Below the pieces are notes generated by a model. It was not told the DNA's origin. It saw nothing but the letters and a program-made list of their open reading frames with translations, and did not search any database. From positions 4,728-29,092 of the forward strand of contig JAJOKQ010000052.1 of assembly GCA_021129785.1 (NCBI GenBank): a stretch of 24,365 nucleotides of DNA, read 5' to 3'. Positions 23,844 through 24,365 of the stretch are shown piece after piece. How positions within the stretch are numbered: the first letter of the stretch is position 1; each line of letters begins with the position of its first letter. The position numbers and the translations under genes were made by a program. This DNA is from Clostridiales bacterium (GTDB lineage Bacteria > Bacillota > Clostridia > Peptostreptococcales > NVVX01).

Positions 23844-24365
23844 CTACATTATGACATATATTGCAAAATAATATACTGCTGGGGCAGTAAAGATAATACT
23901 GTCAAATCTATCTAATATTCCACCATGCCCTAGCACAATACTTCCGAAATCTTTAATGCAAGCATATCTTTTGATTGCAGAAGCAATAAGGTCTCCCATT
24001 TGAGAAAGTATACTTCCAAAAAAGCCTAATGCAATTACCGAAAACATATGTTCAGGGAATAGAAAGAAAGCAAAAGCTGCACTCGCAAGCATACTTCCAA
24101 CAATTCCACCAATTGCACCTTCTACTGTCTTTTTAGGGCTAATATTTGGACATAATTTTTTATTTCCAAACAGATATCCTGAGAAATATCCAGAAGTATC
24201 TGTAGACCAAGCTATGATAAAAATCATCCAACGCATAAGATGATATTCATGCTTAATGAAGAAAAATAAGTGACCTAGCATTAATCCAATATATAAAATC
24301 CCAAATACAGTTATAGCTATATCAACAATATTATACTTGTTTTGAGTAAACAATAATCTTGTTGC
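23844..24365 (-). CDS. cdsA: Phosphatidate cytidylyltransferase (CdsA), 5' end beyond the window
   Basis: Makes CDP-diacylglycerol, the precursor of anionic phospholipids. Only the C-terminal 173 codons are present; the frame is open to the window edge, so the start is missing. The visible part has several membrane helices, the STDTSGYFSGYLFG segment, the ISPKKTVEGAIGG motif and the signature KRYACIKDFG...GHGGILDRFDS. In this signature the residue before GHGG is Leu (VLGHGG), where most homologues I know have Pro (PGHGG); whether this matters is unknown. It is upstream of dxr by 13 nt. Confidence 0.94.
   Translation of the reverse strand, partial: ATRLLFTQNKYNIVDIAITVFGILYIGLMLGHLFFFIKHEYHLMRWMIFIIAWSTDTSGYFSGYLFGNKKLCPNISPKKTVEGAIGGIVGSMLASAAFAFFLFPEHMFSVIALGFFGSILSQMGDLIASAIKRYACIKDFGSIVLGHGGILDRFDSIIFTAPAVYYFAIYVIM

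Overview
The window is a 24.4 kb, AT-rich block in which every credible gene lies on the minus strand. The conserved order cdsA-dxr-rseP-...-ispG-polC-...-rimP-nusA-ylxR-ylxQ-infB-rbfA-nrnA-truB-ribF-rpsO-pnp-...-M16 peptidase, the Gram-positive type PolC, the low GC and the strong AAGGAGG-type ribosome binding sites point to Bacillota, most likely class Clostridia. I cannot name a genus. No rRNA, tRNA, CRISPR array or intact insertion sequence was seen.

Layout in the direction of transcription (high to low coordinates). (1) 24365-21668: envelope and isoprenoid genes cdsA (cut by the window edge), dxr and rseP, tightly spaced. (2) 21667-19861: an accessory insert between rseP and ispG, which are usually neighbours. 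It holds a HEPN/nucleotidyltransferase pair matching the HepT/MntA toxin-antitoxin motifs, a doubtful small ORF and a C_GCAxxG_C_C family cysteine protein. Two 35-bp direct repeats (30/35 identical) flank the last two genes. (3) 19860-12024: ispG, polC and an adenosylcobalamin-dependent ribonucleotide reductase with an ATP-cone. (4) 12023-11717: an intergenic region with a long imperfect palindrome, a terminator-like hairpin and a probable extended -10 promoter. (5) 11716-3930: the transcription/translation operon rimP to rpsO. (6) 3929-1674: pnp, closed by a good intrinsic terminator. (7) 1673-1343: a heavily deleted polysaccharide deacetylase (YlxY-type) pseudogene. (8) 1254-13: an M16 zinc peptidase that appears to use a promoter lying inside the dead deacetylase gene.

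The genes are mostly core functions: phospholipid head-group activation, MEP isoprenoid synthesis (dxr and ispG), site-2 proteolysis, replication (PolC plus dNTP supply by NrdJ), ribosome maturation (RimP, RbfA, TruB), initiation (IF2), transcription elongation (NusA), flavin cofactor synthesis and RNA turnover (PNPase, NrnA). The most informative non-routine observations are the ylxY remnant, the HepT/MntA insertion inside a housekeeping operon and the repeat pair beside ispG. I see no wholly new multi-gene system.
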